Positions 33,662-42,755 are shown, counted from the first letter of the stretch. The stretch is 54,588 nt of DNA from Bacteroidaceae bacterium (GCA_017649485.1 JAGCGS010000029.1:1-54588), one strand, 5' to 3'. Notes: generated by a model not told the origin, from the sequence alone. Program-made: numbers and translations.

Positions 33662-34030
33662 ATGATGGAACTGAAAGTTATTGATATTGTTTTTTCTGTC
33701 TGCAAGGTCGAGAATTTTTCGGAGGTTGACCTCAATGAACAGTTTGTATTTACAGGAAGTACAGATGAAGAACATTCCCTTGTATGTCCTGTAAATGTTG
33801 TGCCTAATAACACGATAGAGCGTAATGACGGATGGAAAGCTTTTAGAGTCGAGGGAGTGCTTGATTTCTCCATCATCGGTATCCTCTCTATGATTTCGAC
33901 TTGTCTTGCAGAAAACAAAATCAGTATTTTCACCATATCGACCTTTAATACAGATTATATTCTTACAAAATCAGAAGACTTTGAACGGGCTATCGGAGTA
34001 TTAAGAAGAGAAGGCTATACAGTATTATAG
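33662..34030 (+). CDS. ACT-domain protein
   Basis: A 122-residue protein made of tandem ACT-like folds of the type found in CASTOR/DUF2241-like proteins. It starts with LKVIDIVFSVCKV and contains FRVEGVLDFSIIGILSMIST and the ISTFNTDYILTKSEDFERAI segment typical of these ligand-binding domains. It probably senses an amino acid or similar small molecule. A second ATG one codon later is an equal start. Operators for the next gene lie immediately downstream. Confidence 0.8.
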   Translation: MMELKVIDIVFSVCKVENFSEVDLNEQFVFTGSTDEEHSLVCPVNVVPNNTIERNDGWKAFRVEGVLDFSIIGILSMISTCLAENKISIFTISTFNTDYILTKSEDFERAIGVLRREGYTVL

Positions 34031-34056
34031 TTTATGATGGCTCATCGGGAATAATA

Positions 34057-34152
34057 ATATCGCAAGCGATATATTGTTAAACATAATTAATGTTTAGGAT
34101 AAATCACTTGCGATATGAATTATTCTCCTTAATTTTGTATCGTAAACGATAT
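34057..34152 (+). promoter_or_regulatory. Three 16-bp palindromic operators upstream of the peroxidase gene
   Basis: Three sites share the layout ATATCGY-AA-RCGATAT. Site 1 (34057-34072) is a perfect 7-2-7 palindrome. Site 2 (34101-34116) has a degenerate left arm, AAATCAC-TT-GCGATAT. Site 3 (34137-34152) is GTATCGT-AA-ACGATAT and begins on the last base of the -7 box. The MarR/OhrR-type regulator encoded two genes on is the natural candidate to bind them, with site 3 blocking transcription start. Confidence 0.85.
34130..34137 (+). promoter_or_regulatory. -7 box of the peroxidase/OhrR operon
   Basis: TAATTTTG lies directly before palindromic site 3 and 42 bases before the peroxidase start. 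Confidence 0.65.
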
Positions 34153-34178
34153 AAATAACAAATACATATTTTTAGGAA

Positions 34179-34721
34179 ATGCAAAAGATTTATGATTTTA
34201 AGGCTCTTTCGAGCAAAGGTAAGGAGGTTGATTTCTCTGATTTTAAAGGTAAAGTGTTGCTGATAGTGAATACAGCAAGTAAGTGTGGCTTTACTCCTCA
34301 GTTCGCAGGATTAGAGAAACTGAACCAGAAATATAAGGATTCGGGATTAGTAGTAATTGGATTTCCCTGTAATCAATTCAAGGAGCAGGATCCTGGAACT
34401 GACACACAGATAGAGGAGTTTTGCCAACTGAACTATGGGGTGACATTTCAGATTATGAAAAAGACAGATGTGAACGGTCCTGCAGCTGAGCCCATCTTTG
34501 AGTACTTGAAGTCACAGGCTCCATCTGAGGAGTATCATGGTCTGAAATCCAAGGCTGCAGTAGCTCTCTTCAAAGTTATCAGCAAGAGTGTGGAAAAGCC
34601 AGGCGACATTATGTGGAACTTCACAAAATTCCTCATTTCGAAAGATGGTGAGACTATCAAACGATATGCTCCTACCACCGAACCCAAGGACTTGGAGAAG
34701 GATATTGAAAAAATGCTTTAA
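34179..34721 (+). CDS. gpx: Glutathione peroxidase-family thiol peroxidase
   Basis: A 180-residue member of the glutathione peroxidase family that reduces organic and hydrogen peroxides. The peroxidatic cysteine lies in NTASKCGFTPQ, where animal enzymes have selenocysteine. The Gln of FPCNQF and the Trp-Asn of WNFTKF complete the catalytic set. Bacterial Cys-type members usually use thioredoxin rather than glutathione. It is followed after 3 bases by an OhrR-like regulator and preceded by three operators, so peroxide-inducible expression is likely. Confidence 0.93.
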   Translation: MQKIYDFKALSSKGKEVDFSDFKGKVLLIVNTASKCGFTPQFAGLEKLNQKYKDSGLVVIGFPCNQFKEQDPGTDTQIEEFCQLNYGVTFQIMKKTDVNGPAAEPIFEYLKSQAPSEEYHGLKSKAAVALFKVISKSVEKPGDIMWNFTKFLISKDGETIKRYAPTTEPKDLEKDIEKML

Positions 34722-34724
34722 ACT

Positions 34725-35165
34725 ATGCACACAGAGTTGAAGCTTGACAATCAGATATGCTTTCGCCTTTATACAGCGGCGAGGTTGATTACCCAAGCAT
34801 ATACACCGATGCTATCAGAGTTAGGTATAACCTATCCGCAATACCTCGTGATGATGGTGCTTTGGGAGGAAGATTGCCAACCTGTGAACATCATAGCTCA
34901 CCGATTGCTTTTAGAGACAAATACCGTGACTCCACTGCTACAACGAATGGAGAAGTTAGGCTTAATTGTACGCAATAAGGGTGAGCAAGACAAGCGTCAG
35001 CAGATAGTCAGTCTGACAAAGAAGGGTAGAGACTTGGAAGAGAAGGCATACAACTCTATTCCTGCTGGTATGGGTGAGGAGTTGAATGCATGTCCTTTAC
35101 GGTTAGAAGATTATGAGAATTTAGCAAAAGAATTAGACTCTATAATTGAAACACTAAAGAAATAA
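34725..35165 (+). CDS. ohrR: OhrR-like MarR-family peroxide-sensing repressor
   Basis: A 146-residue winged-helix MarR protein. The N-terminal LDNQICFRLYTAAR matches the OhrR signature with the redox-active cysteine (Cys12), and ITYPQYLVMMVLWEE and the KRQQIVSLTKKGR wing are typical. OhrR senses organic hydroperoxides through that cysteine and releases DNA when it is oxidised. It is co-transcribed with the peroxidase and probably autoregulates the operon through the 34057-34152 sites. Confidence 0.9.
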   Translation: MHTELKLDNQICFRLYTAARLITQAYTPMLSELGITYPQYLVMMVLWEEDCQPVNIIAHRLLLETNTVTPLLQRMEKLGLIVRNKGEQDKRQQIVSLTKKGRDLEEKAYNSIPAGMGEELNACPLRLEDYENLAKELDSIIETLKK

Positions 35166-35187
35166 CAATTTAAATTATAAGATTATT

Positions 35188-35370
35188 ATGGCACAATCTT
35201 GTGAAAATTGCAAACTGAGAGCTTATTATGACAAGAATCCTAAGTCGGTATTGGGGCGTATATGGCGGTGGCACATTAACTTCTGCCCTGGGTGGAAAGG
35301 ATATTTCACTAGCCAAAGTGACGAGAAGAAAGCAGAATTACGTGAAAAGTATAACTTCTCGAAGTATTAA
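35188..35370 (+). CDS. Small cysteine- and tryptophan-rich hypothetical protein
   Basis: A 60-residue protein with CENC near the start, a third cysteine in NFCPGW and many aromatic and basic residues (GRIWRWHINF). It starts 22 bases after ohrR in the same direction. I do not recognise a named family. The CxxC plus later Cys could bind a metal. Its position suggests co-expression with the peroxide-response genes. Confidence 0.6.
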   Translation: MAQSCENCKLRAYYDKNPKSVLGRIWRWHINFCPGWKGYFTSQSDEKKAELREKYNFSKY

Positions 35371-35522
35371 ATGCTTTTATCAGAGATAATTGATATTACA
35401 TGAATAGAGCAAGAATGCAGAAGTAGTTAATGTATCAGGAAAAGGCGGCTATCTGTTTATTCTTTCATATATGTATCAGACCAACTCTTGTCAGTACCTC
35501 AAAAGTGTAGTTTAAACAAAAA

Positions 35523-36062
35523 ATGAATATTCTGACTGAAATACAGATTGAGTCAACCGACACTGACAAGCAGATAAAGCAGCTATATCAGACGGCATTT
35601 CCAGAAGATGAGCAAATCCCTTGGGATGATCTGATGCGACTTGTGGAGGAAATGCCGCTGAACTTCACTGCTTACTACGATAGAGAAGTCTTCATAGGTT
35701 TCACCATTGTCTATCCCCGTGAGTCTTTCAACTGGTTTTGGTACTTTGCAGTGCGTGAGGAGTTGAGAGGCAAAGGCTATGGTCAGAGGATACTAACTCT
35801 GTTGATCGAAAGATATAAGGGACAGACTACTGTTTTGGACATGGAAAGTCCGACGCAAGTCTGTGAAAACATAGAACAACGCAAACGCCGTCACAACTTC
35901 TATCTCCGTAATGGGTTCAGGGACACAAATGTCTATCGTAACTACAATGACATTACCATGACTATTATGATGAATGGACCTGGTACATTTACTTTACAGG
36001 ATTGGGACAACATCACCAATGAACTGAAACGATTCTGGTGGCCAGAAGATATCGAGGAATAA
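35523..36062 (+). CDS. GNAT-family acetyltransferase
   Basis: A 179-residue acetyltransferase. The acetyl-CoA loop lies in REELRGKGYGQRILTLLI, preceded by the WFWYFAV strand, and HNFYLRNGF is the C-terminal motif. Family members of this type acetylate small amines or peptide termini; the substrate is unknown. The 152-base gap before it (35371-35522) holds no recognisable gene. It converges with mnmE, leaving only 15 bases between stops. Confidence 0.8.
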   Translation: MNILTEIQIESTDTDKQIKQLYQTAFPEDEQIPWDDLMRLVEEMPLNFTAYYDREVFIGFTIVYPRESFNWFWYFAVREELRGKGYGQRILTLLIERYKGQTTVLDMESPTQVCENIEQRKRRHNFYLRNGFRDTNVYRNYNDITMTIMMNGPGTFTLQDWDNITNELKRFWWPEDIEE

Positions 36063-36077
36063 ATAAACGAAGAAGGT

Positions 36078-37460
36078 TTACTTTCCCACGCAAAAGTGCT
36101 TAAAGATGAATTGTAGTGTGTTGTCTGTGGTTACTTCGCCTACGATGTCGCTGAGGTGATGGATGCATTCACGGATATCTTGCGCCAGGAAGTCGCCGCT
36201 GATGTTCATATCCATGCCTTGCTGAACACGACGGATGGCTTCGAGGGCATGGGTAAGAGCCTCATAATGGCGTGCATTGGTGACAATCACATCGGCCTGG
36301 GTGATCTCAGGTAGGTGGGCACATTGCACCAAAAGTTGCCTTAATTCATCCAAGTGAGAGCCTTTCTTGGCAGAGATGGCTATGTGCTGACAGCCAGCAG
36401 TAGGGGTAGGCAAGTCTGCCGACAAATCTTCTTTGTTATATACTAAGATGAGCTGCTTGTCCTTGCAAAGGGGGAGTATCTGCGCTTCTAATTCTATATA
36501 TTGCCGAACAGCACAGGTAGCGTCGAGCATCCATAGCACAATACTGGCTTGGTCAATCTTTTGGAAAGTACGTTCTATGCCCATACTCTCAATCTCATCG
36601 GTAGTCTGTCGGATACCTGCCGTATCAATAAAGCGGAATGTAATACCTTGAATGTTGATGGTATCTTCTATAACATCACGTGTTGTGCCACTGATTTCGC
36701 TTACAATGGCACGTTCTTCACCTAATAAGGCATTAAGCAAAGTGCTCTTTCCTGCATTGGTCTCACCGATAATGGCTACAGGAACCCCATGCTTGATGGC
36801 ATTACCCACCTCGAAGGAATCAACTAAATGAGCTATTACCTGCTCAATATGGCTTGCTAAAGATTGAAGTTCTGTGCGGTCGGCAAACTCTATGTCTTCA
36901 TGGTCACTGAAATCGAGTTCCAGCTCAATCAAAGCCGTAAACTTCAGTAGTTCATCCCGCAGTTCTGTCAGCTTCTGACTAAATCCCCCTCTCATCTGAT
37001 TCATTGCCAAACGATGGGTAGCTGCCGATGAGGCTGCTATCAGATCTGCCACAGCTTCTGCCTGACTCAAATCCATCTTGCCATTCAGGAAAGCGCGTTG
37101 GGTGTATTCTCCAGGCTGAGCTAATCGGCAACCTTGCTTTATCAGTAGCTGAATAACTTGTTGCAGGATATAGGAAGACCCATGACAGGCAATCTCCGTG
37201 CTGTCCTCACCTGTGTAGGAATGGGGGGACTTATAAAGACTAACCATCACCTCGTCCACCAACTCTCCCTCTTCATTGATAATGCTGCCATAGGTCAGAG
37301 AATAAGGCTGGCAATCTTCCAACTTCTTGCCTGCCTTGATGGGGCGGAAGATGCTGGAGGTATAGGCAATGGCATGTGATCCGCTGACGCGAATCACACC
37401 AATGGCTCCACCTTGGGCTGTGGCAATGGCGCAGATGGTGTCTTCCTGACTGTAACTCAT
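36078..37460 (-). CDS. mnmE: tRNA modification GTPase MnmE
   Basis: With MnmG it installs the carboxymethylaminomethyl group at wobble uridine 34 of certain tRNAs. The 460 residues have the N-terminal folate-binding TrmE domain (starting YSQEDTICAIATAQGGAIGV), a helical domain and an inserted G domain with GETNAGKST (G1), DTAG (G3) and NKED (G4). The C-terminus ends HFCVGK, which carries the conserved cysteine motif. It is the last gene of a six-gene minus-strand operon and overlaps msrC by 4 bases. Confidence 0.97.
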   Translation of the reverse strand: MSYSQEDTICAIATAQGGAIGVIRVSGSHAIAYTSSIFRPIKAGKKLEDCQPYSLTYGSIINEEGELVDEVMVSLYKSPHSYTGEDSTEIACHGSSYILQQVIQLLIKQGCRLAQPGEYTQRAFLNGKMDLSQAEAVADLIAASSAATHRLAMNQMRGGFSQKLTELRDELLKFTALIELELDFSDHEDIEFADRTELQSLASHIEQVIAHLVDSFEVGNAIKHGVPVAIIGETNAGKSTLLNALLGEERAIVSEISGTTRDVIEDTINIQGITFRFIDTAGIRQTTDEIESMGIERTFQKIDQASIVLWMLDATCAVRQYIELEAQILPLCKDKQLILVYNKEDLSADLPTPTAGCQHIAISAKKGSHLDELRQLLVQCAHLPEITQADVIVTNARHYEALTHALEAIRRVQQGMDMNISGDFLAQDIRECIHHLSDIVGEVTTDNTLQFIFKHFCVGK

Positions 37461-37945
37461 CTGTACAGCGTTTTGATGATGATATCCACCAACTTCTCCA
37501 AATAAAGTTGATCGGTTTCATCAAAGGTGGCCAACTCATCACTGTCAATATCCAACACACCTTTCAACTCGCCATTTACATTGATGGGAACCACAATTTC
37601 AGATCGTGACAATGAACTGCAGGCTATGTGTCCTGGAAACTGCTCTACATCAGGCACCACCTGTGTCTTATTTTCTTTCCAGGCAGTGCCACATACCCCT
37701 CTGCCATATTTGATGACAGAGCAGGCCATAGATCCCTGGAATGGACCCAGTATTAGCTGGTTATCCCTAACTAAGTAGAAACCAACCCAAAAGAAGCCAA
37801 ACACCTCTTTCAAGGCGGCACTCACATTGGCAAGCAGAGATACTTCATAGGTCTCGCCTTCTATGCAGGGAGTAACCTGCTCCAGAAACTGCTGGTAGCG
37901 CCCAGCTTTGTCATGGGCGGTTATGTTGAAGTTTACTTCACTCAT
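37457..37945 (-). CDS. msrC: Free methionine-(R)-sulfoxide reductase (GAF domain)
   Basis: A 162-residue GAF-domain enzyme that reduces free Met-R-sulfoxide. The three active-site cysteines are Cys75, Cys85 and Cys109, with the same 10- and 24-residue spacing as in E. coli fRMsr (84, 94, 118). The segments GRGVCGTAW and VVPINVNGELKGVLDIDS are characteristic. It overlaps both neighbours by 4 bases. Confidence 0.93.
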   Translation of the reverse strand: MSEVNFNITAHDKAGRYQQFLEQVTPCIEGETYEVSLLANVSAALKEVFGFFWVGFYLVRDNQLILGPFQGSMACSVIKYGRGVCGTAWKENKTQVVPDVEQFPGHIACSSLSRSEIVVPINVNGELKGVLDIDSDELATFDETDQLYLEKLVDIIIKTLYR

Positions 37946-38823
37946 ATTCTGTCTAACACTGTCTTTATCAGACTGTCAATTGTATTCTTGTAACCTGTAT
38001 CTATTTCCTTGATCAGGCGGTTGGCAATGATCAGGCAAACGGTAGTAGCCTTATGTCCCATCAGTTTGCCCATGCCAGCCACTGCCGAGCTTTCCATCTC
38101 GAAGTTGGTGATATGCAGCCCGTCGTACTCAAACGATTCAATCTTTTCGTTTTGGTGAGGGTCGGCAGGTTGCAGGCGCACGTCTCGTCCTTGCGGACCA
38201 TAGAATCCGTTGCCTGCGATGGTAATGCCCTTCACCATATCATCTGCAGCTACGCGGTTCACCAATTCTTCATCGGCATGAATGGCGTATGCGGCAGGAG
38301 CACAGAGCGTTCCGCTCCATCCCATGTGGTTGAGGAAGGCACGTTCCATGGGCAGGTCGCAAACGTCATTTCGGCCTGCATAGAAATTCAGTACCCCATC
38401 AAAGCCAATGGATCGGGCAGAGCATACATAGGTACCCACAGGTGTATTGGGTTGCAAACCACCACTGGTACCAATGCGTACAATCTCCAGTTGCCTGATT
38501 TCATCTTTTACCTCACGTGTAGTGAAATCCACATTGACCAAAGCATCCAACTCTGTCATCACGATATCAATGTTGTCGCATCCTATACCGGTGGAGACAC
38601 AGCTGATGCGCTTGCCCTGATAAGTGCCTGTGATGGTACGGAACTCACGACTTTGCACATCGCATTCCACTTGGTCGAAATGACTTGCAACCAAAGGAAC
38701 CCTGCCAGGGTCGCCCACCAGGATAATCTTCTCGGCTAACTGCCCAGGTTTCACATGCAGGTGAAATACGCTACCGTCTTCGTTGATAGGTAACTCAGAG
38801 GGGGCAATGTATTTCTTTTTCAT
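37942..38823 (-). CDS. Nucleoside phosphorylase (uridine phosphorylase-like)
   Basis: A 293-residue NP-I family phosphorylase. GDPGR (37-41) binds phosphate, GTSGG carries the central glycine loop, and NFEMESSAV contains the ribose-binding Glu-Met-Glu. The uracil-site segment GFYGPQGRDVRL suggests uridine phosphorylase, which converts uridine and phosphate to uracil and ribose-1-phosphate. It is coupled to msrC by a 4-base overlap and starts 3 bases after floA. Confidence 0.88.
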   Translation of the reverse strand: MKKKYIAPSELPINEDGSVFHLHVKPGQLAEKIILVGDPGRVPLVASHFDQVECDVQSREFRTITGTYQGKRISCVSTGIGCDNIDIVMTELDALVNVDFTTREVKDEIRQLEIVRIGTSGGLQPNTPVGTYVCSARSIGFDGVLNFYAGRNDVCDLPMERAFLNHMGWSGTLCAPAAYAIHADEELVNRVAADDMVKGITIAGNGFYGPQGRDVRLQPADPHQNEKIESFEYDGLHITNFEMESSAVAGMGKLMGHKATTVCLIIANRLIKEIDTGYKNTIDSLIKTVLDRI

Positions 38824-38826
38824 AGT

Positions 38827-39816
38827 TTATTTTTGTTGGGGATTAGTAACTGGCTTAGCAATATTCTCTCGCATAGAGGTGTCTGCCTCAATGTTCTTCA
38901 TGCGATAGTAATCCATGATGCCCAGGTTGCCACTGCGGAAAGCTTCCGCCATAGCCTTTGGCACTTCTGCCTCTGCCTCAATCACCTTGGCACGTGCTTC
39001 CTGTGCCTTGGCCTTCATCTCTTGCTCGTTGGCAACAGCCATAGCACGGCGTTCCTCTGCCTTAGCCTGTGCAATATTCTTATCGGCGTTGGCTTGGTCA
39101 ATCTGCAGGGTAGCACCGATGTTCTTACCGATGTCAATGTCGGCAATGTCGATGGAAAGAATCTCGAATGCTGTTCCAGCATCCAAACCCTTGCTCAACA
39201 CCAACTTAGAGATTGAGTCGGGATTCTCCAACACTTGCTTGTGGTTCGTTGCCGAGCCGATGCTGGACACAATGCCTTCACCTACGCGGGCCAGTACGGT
39301 GTCCTCGCCTGCGCCACCCACCAACTGGCGGATGTTGGCACGCACGGTAACACGAGCCTTGGCAATCATCTGGATACCGTCTTTCGCTACGGCACTCACG
39401 GGAGGAGTGTCAATCACCTTGGGGTTTACTGACATCTGCACTGCCTCAAACACATCTCGACCTGCCAGGTCGATGGCAGTAGCCATCTGGAAAGGCAGTT
39501 CTATGTTGGCCTTGTTGGCAGACACCAGGGCATGAACCACCCGTTCGACATGTCCTCCAGCCAAGTAGTGTGCTTCCAGTCCATCACGGGTGATGTTCTT
39601 CAAACCAGCCTTGTGTGCCTCAATCAAGGCTGGAACGATAACGTATGGAGGAACATTACGGATGCGCATCAGAAACAGCTGCAGCAAAGAGATGTTTACG
39701 CCAGATACCTTGGCACTGAGCCAAAGGAAGAAAGGAACGTAGTGGAAGAATATCACCAGGAATATGATGACCGCCACTACCAAAAACGCTGTAAAATAGA
39801 ATGATTCAATTTCCAT
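38827..39816 (-). CDS. floA: Flotillin-like protein FloA
   Basis: A 329-residue membrane scaffold of the FloA (YqfA, UPF0365) family that organises functional membrane microdomains. An N-terminal membrane segment (about 10-35) is followed by the SPFH-type domain ([28 protein letters not shown]) and a C-terminal Ala/Glu-rich coiled coil ([20 protein letters not shown]). It is paired with an NfeD gene 3 bases upstream, the usual arrangement. Confidence 0.95.
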   Translation of the reverse strand: MEIESFYFTAFLVVAVIIFLVIFFHYVPFFLWLSAKVSGVNISLLQLFLMRIRNVPPYVIVPALIEAHKAGLKNITRDGLEAHYLAGGHVERVVHALVSANKANIELPFQMATAIDLAGRDVFEAVQMSVNPKVIDTPPVSAVAKDGIQMIAKARVTVRANIRQLVGGAGEDTVLARVGEGIVSSIGSATNHKQVLENPDSISKLVLSKGLDAGTAFEILSIDIADIDIGKNIGATLQIDQANADKNIAQAKAEERRAMAVANEQEMKAKAQEARAKVIEAEAEVPKAMAEAFRSGNLGIMDYYRMKNIEADTSMRENIAKPVTNPQQK

Positions 39817-39819
39817 ATC

Positions 39820-40293
39820 TTATAAGTTTTTTATTTCTTGTACGATGATTTCATTATCTGACACACGAGTCACCACCACAGGGGTTTTCTCGTTGAGGAA
39901 GCCGCTGGCAGACCTAACCTCCACCAAATGACCATTGATATCAGCATTGCCTATCAATGCCAGTCGGGTGACGGCAAATCCTTTATCGCCCACCTTAACC
40001 TGAGCAGCTACAGATCTGTCAACGGTGGATGCCACGTCTTCGGTCAGAGCCACTTTGTCCAGTGTCTTGGATTTCATGAAGGTTATGAGTATGCACGAGC
40101 CCAGAATCAGGGCGATGATCAGGGTGATGATGCCTGCCAAGGCGCTGATGTTTACAAAGGCATAGGACACAGCCCACACCAGGCAGAAGGCTGATAATAT
40201 GGCTGCCAGGCTACTGCCAGGTATTAAAAACAGCTCTACTAATAATAGCAGTAAGGCTGAAATTACAAGTGCTACGATGAATAGTATTCCCAT
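39820..40293 (-). CDS. NfeD-family membrane protein
   Basis: A 157-residue short NfeD protein: three or four membrane helices followed by an OB-fold domain (about 95-155; VGDKGFAVTRLALIGNADING, then VVTRVSDNEIIV). Short NfeD proteins accompany flotillins or stomatins in many bacteria. It lies immediately upstream of floA in the same operon. Confidence 0.9.
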   Translation of the reverse strand: MGILFIVALVISALLLLLVELFLIPGSSLAAILSAFCLVWAVSYAFVNISALAGIITLIIALILGSCILITFMKSKTLDKVALTEDVASTVDRSVAAQVKVGDKGFAVTRLALIGNADINGHLVEVRSASGFLNEKTPVVVTRVSDNEIIVQEIKNL

Positions 40294-40315
40294 TTTTGTT
40301 TTTACGGTTTATTGT

Positions 40316-41743
40316 TTAAGGTTTTTCCAACTTTCTCACTTCTTTTGCCGCAAGCAGCATCTGTTCGTACAACTCCTGCTCTCGCTGTTCTGCTTGCAGG
40401 ATGATACTGCCCATTTGTTCCTTGAAACTGGCGTTGCCAGATGCATATTGCTCTCTATACTGGTACAGCTTCACCTGTTGTTCCAGGTATGTCTGCTCTA
40501 CTTGGCGATAGTGTTCAAAAGCCAAACGGGCTTGGGCTGACTTAAAGTCAGAAAGCTGATAATAAGTGAGGTTGTCGTTAATTACGAACACAAACTCCCT
40601 GTTGGATGTTGTGGCAGCCGAAGCGTCATCCACAGCAGCCAGCCGGCGTTGTGCGTCACGCACTTCTGCCTGGTCTGCCCAAGTGTCCCTGATGGCGTGT
40701 ATCTGAGCCAGTCTTGCCAATTTTGTGGCATCGGTATTCTCAAAACTATATACCGATTTTGTCTCGTTCGGTATGAAAACATAGATGCACACCTTGCCTG
40801 CAGGCTGGTAGCGGTCGGTGGCGAACCACCCCAGGTTGTTGAACTCATCGATGGCATACATATAGTCGTTATAGGGCGAGTTGAAAGGCATGCCGATGTT
40901 CTCAGGAGTAAAATAGGTGTCGTCAGAAGGGTCGTGACGCGTCACAAAGATGTCGTAGCCACCGAACGACTCCTCTCCATCAGAGGCAAAATAGATGGTT
41001 ATACCATCGGGCAGCACAAACGGATAGGCGGTGTTGCTGCCCGCCTCGTTGATGTTGTCGGGCAAGATGGTGGGTTCCGACCACTGTCCGCTTAGCTTCT
41101 GTGCAGTCAGCAGCGAGAGGGTAGAGTCGTTAGGCAACTTCTGGCTGTAATAAAGCTTGTCACCCAAACCTGTTATAAACAGGGCATTGCCATCATTCTG
41201 CCTGCCAAAGAACTGTTGTGTGGTCAGCAGATTGCCAGCATCGGCACCCAGGTTGTAGTGGCTCACGAAATCGGCTTTATCCACCACGATGCTGTCTATG
41301 ATGGTCACCTGCTCCACGCCACGTATCATCCTTAGTCCGTTGTGACTCTTCTCCAGCAAATCCTCTGCTTCCGGCGATGTCCTGCGTCGCTTCTGCAGGT
41401 CGGATATGTATGTTTCCAGCGTGTTAACAGCCTCCTCAAACAAGTACAGCGAGTTGCACGCCTCTGCCAGGAACAGCTGACTGTCTTGTGCCTTCCGTTT
41501 CACGGCAGTCTGCAGATAGGGCAGGGCTTCGGCAGCATCGCCTGTACGCAAGGCACACACGCCATACCACAGGTTAAAGTTGGCATTCGTGGGTGTTGCC
41601 TTCACCAACTTCTCAAAAGCTGGCTTCGCTTCGGCATAGTTGCCGTCGGCATACAGCTTGCGAGCCTCGGTCAGTGTTTGTGCCGAAAGCGTTAAGGTAG
41701 TGATGCTTAGCCAGAGCAACAATATGATTTTTCTCATCATCAT
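40316..41743 (-). CDS. Secreted TPR and WD40-like (PD40) repeat protein
   Basis: A 475-residue exported protein. The ATG of MMMRKIILLLWL was chosen because the upstream GTG at 41767 would lie upstream of the transcription start predicted from the -7 box at 41770-41777. The signal peptide ends at TLSAQ. TPR motifs cover about 20-120, and PD40/WD40-like beta-propeller blades follow (ALFITGLGDKLYYSQ, TIYFASDGEESFGGYDIF, NNLGWFATDRYQPAG). The C-terminal 100 residues are a glutamine-rich coiled coil. The N-terminal architecture resembles PorE/OmpA-linked proteins but has no OmpA domain. It heads the nfeD-floA-phosphorylase-msrC-mnmE operon. Confidence 0.82.
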   Translation of the reverse strand: MMMRKIILLLWLSITTLTLSAQTLTEARKLYADGNYAEAKPAFEKLVKATPTNANFNLWYGVCALRTGDAAEALPYLQTAVKRKAQDSQLFLAEACNSLYLFEEAVNTLETYISDLQKRRRTSPEAEDLLEKSHNGLRMIRGVEQVTIIDSIVVDKADFVSHYNLGADAGNLLTTQQFFGRQNDGNALFITGLGDKLYYSQKLPNDSTLSLLTAQKLSGQWSEPTILPDNINEAGSNTAYPFVLPDGITIYFASDGEESFGGYDIFVTRHDPSDDTYFTPENIGMPFNSPYNDYMYAIDEFNNLGWFATDRYQPAGKVCIYVFIPNETKSVYSFENTDATKLARLAQIHAIRDTWADQAEVRDAQRRLAAVDDASAATTSNREFVFVINDNLTYYQLSDFKSAQARLAFEHYRQVEQTYLEQQVKLYQYREQYASGNASFKEQMGSIILQAEQREQELYEQMLLAAKEVRKLEKP

Positions 41744-41769
41744 GGTCAAAAAAACAAAGCTTGACACTC

Positions 41770-41817
41770 CAAAAATACAAATAAAATGAATATAATCCGA
41801 TTTTTTGCGTAATTTTG
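41770..41817. promoter_or_regulatory. Divergent -7 boxes between the TPR/PD40 and DUF486 genes
   Basis: TATTTTTG on the minus strand (41770-41777) serves the TPR operon. TAATTTTG on the plus strand (41810-41817) serves the DUF486 gene 24 bases before its start. Confidence 0.65.
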
Positions 41818-41840
41818 TGCCCGATTTTATAAAGATTAAG

Positions 41841-42209
41841 ATGAAAGCACTTTATACCATATTATTATTAATAGTCTCTAACATCTTCATGACTTTCGCT
41901 TGGTATGGTCATTTGAAGTTGCAGGAGATGAAGATTTCCACCTCCTGGCCGCTGTTTGCGGTGATTTTGTTGAGCTGGAGTTTGGCTTTTTTCGAGTACT
42001 GCTGCCAAGTGCCTGCCAACCGCATCGGCTTTCACGAAAATGGCGGCCCTTTCTCACTGATGCAGCTCAAGGTCATTCAGGAAGCCATCACGCTGATTAT
42101 CTTCACTGTCTTTACCACCGTGCTTTTCAAGGGTGAGTCATTGCATTGGAATCATATGGCAGCTTTCCTCTGCCTGGTTTTGGCGGTTTATTTAGTGTTT
42201 TTGAAATAG
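41841..42209 (+). CDS. DUF486 (DMT-like) small membrane protein
   Basis: A 122-residue protein with four predicted membrane helices. The ATG of MKALYTILLLIVSN was chosen; the longer frame begins inside the promoter. The segments FAWYGHLK, WSLAFFEYCCQVPANRIG and FSLMQLKVIQEAITL are hallmarks of DUF486, a half-size relative of drug/metabolite transporters. Function is unknown. It is transcribed alone. Confidence 0.88.
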   Translation: MKALYTILLLIVSNIFMTFAWYGHLKLQEMKISTSWPLFAVILLSWSLAFFEYCCQVPANRIGFHENGGPFSLMQLKVIQEAITLIIFTVFTTVLFKGESLHWNHMAAFLCLVLAVYLVFLK

Positions 42210-42281
42210 CCACTTTGCTGATTTCTGCTACATGGCAAGTGCTGATTAGTATTAGTAGTCAGCATTAAGCGAGCAAGATAA

Positions 42282-42309
42282 AAGGGTTGTCCCAAGCGGG
42301 GCAGCCCTT
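42282..42309 (+). other. Long-stem hairpin downstream of the DUF486 gene
   Basis: AAGGGTTGTCCC pairs over 12 positions, including G-U pairs, with GGGGCAGCCCTT. It may end DUF486 transcription, although the following bases are not T-rich. Confidence 0.55.
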
Positions 42310-42439
42310 CATGTCTTTATCACCTTCTTTATAGGTAGATGGACCCGTGACCCATCGCATTACAAATGCTTATATTCAACACGTTCGGATTTAAATAAAT
42401 CGCTCACGCTCGGTATAGTACAAGGCTTAACTCTGCTCT

Positions 42440-42653
42440 CTCCGTTCGTTCGGATTTGCAATCCGAACGTAATGAATATGAGCATTTATAATGCGTAAAA
42501 AATATTGTCGGATTACAAATCCTTATAATCGATGCGGACGGATTGCAAATCCGTCCGAACGGAGAGCCCCCAGGTCTATTGCTCCGACTAATTAAGCCAT
42601 TCGCTCCGATTAATTAAGGCATTTGCTCGGAGCAAATAATATATTTCAGTGAT
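42440..42653 (-). repeat. 214-bp palindrome-rich dispersed repeat, copy 2 (inverted)
   Basis: The reverse complement matches 1801-2014 end to end with about 10 substitutions and no gaps. It occupies most of the 42210-42896 gap, which has no supportable gene. Partly similar sequence (CACGTTCGGATTTAAA) sits on its left side near 42390, perhaps a decayed extra unit. Confidence 0.9.
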
Positions 42654-42747
42654 GATGTCAAGCACGCCTTTATAGTGAACAAAGGTTAAATATTTGTCTT
42701 TCCTGAAAATAAATCAACTTTTATAGTAGTAATGCCAAATATTGTCG

Positions 42748-42755
42748 TACCTTTG
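42748..42755 (+). promoter_or_regulatory. -7 box ahead of the orphan gene
   Basis: TACCTTTG matches TAnnTTTG but lies 141 bases before the ATG at 42897, implying a long 5' leader. That leader contains an imperfect inverted repeat around AGGCCTGCTTGGC. Confidence 0.5.

Noticed and set aside
38053-38739. 228-codon open frame antisense to the nucleoside phosphorylase
   Set aside because: The opposite strand has complete NP-I motifs; this is a composition-driven shadow.
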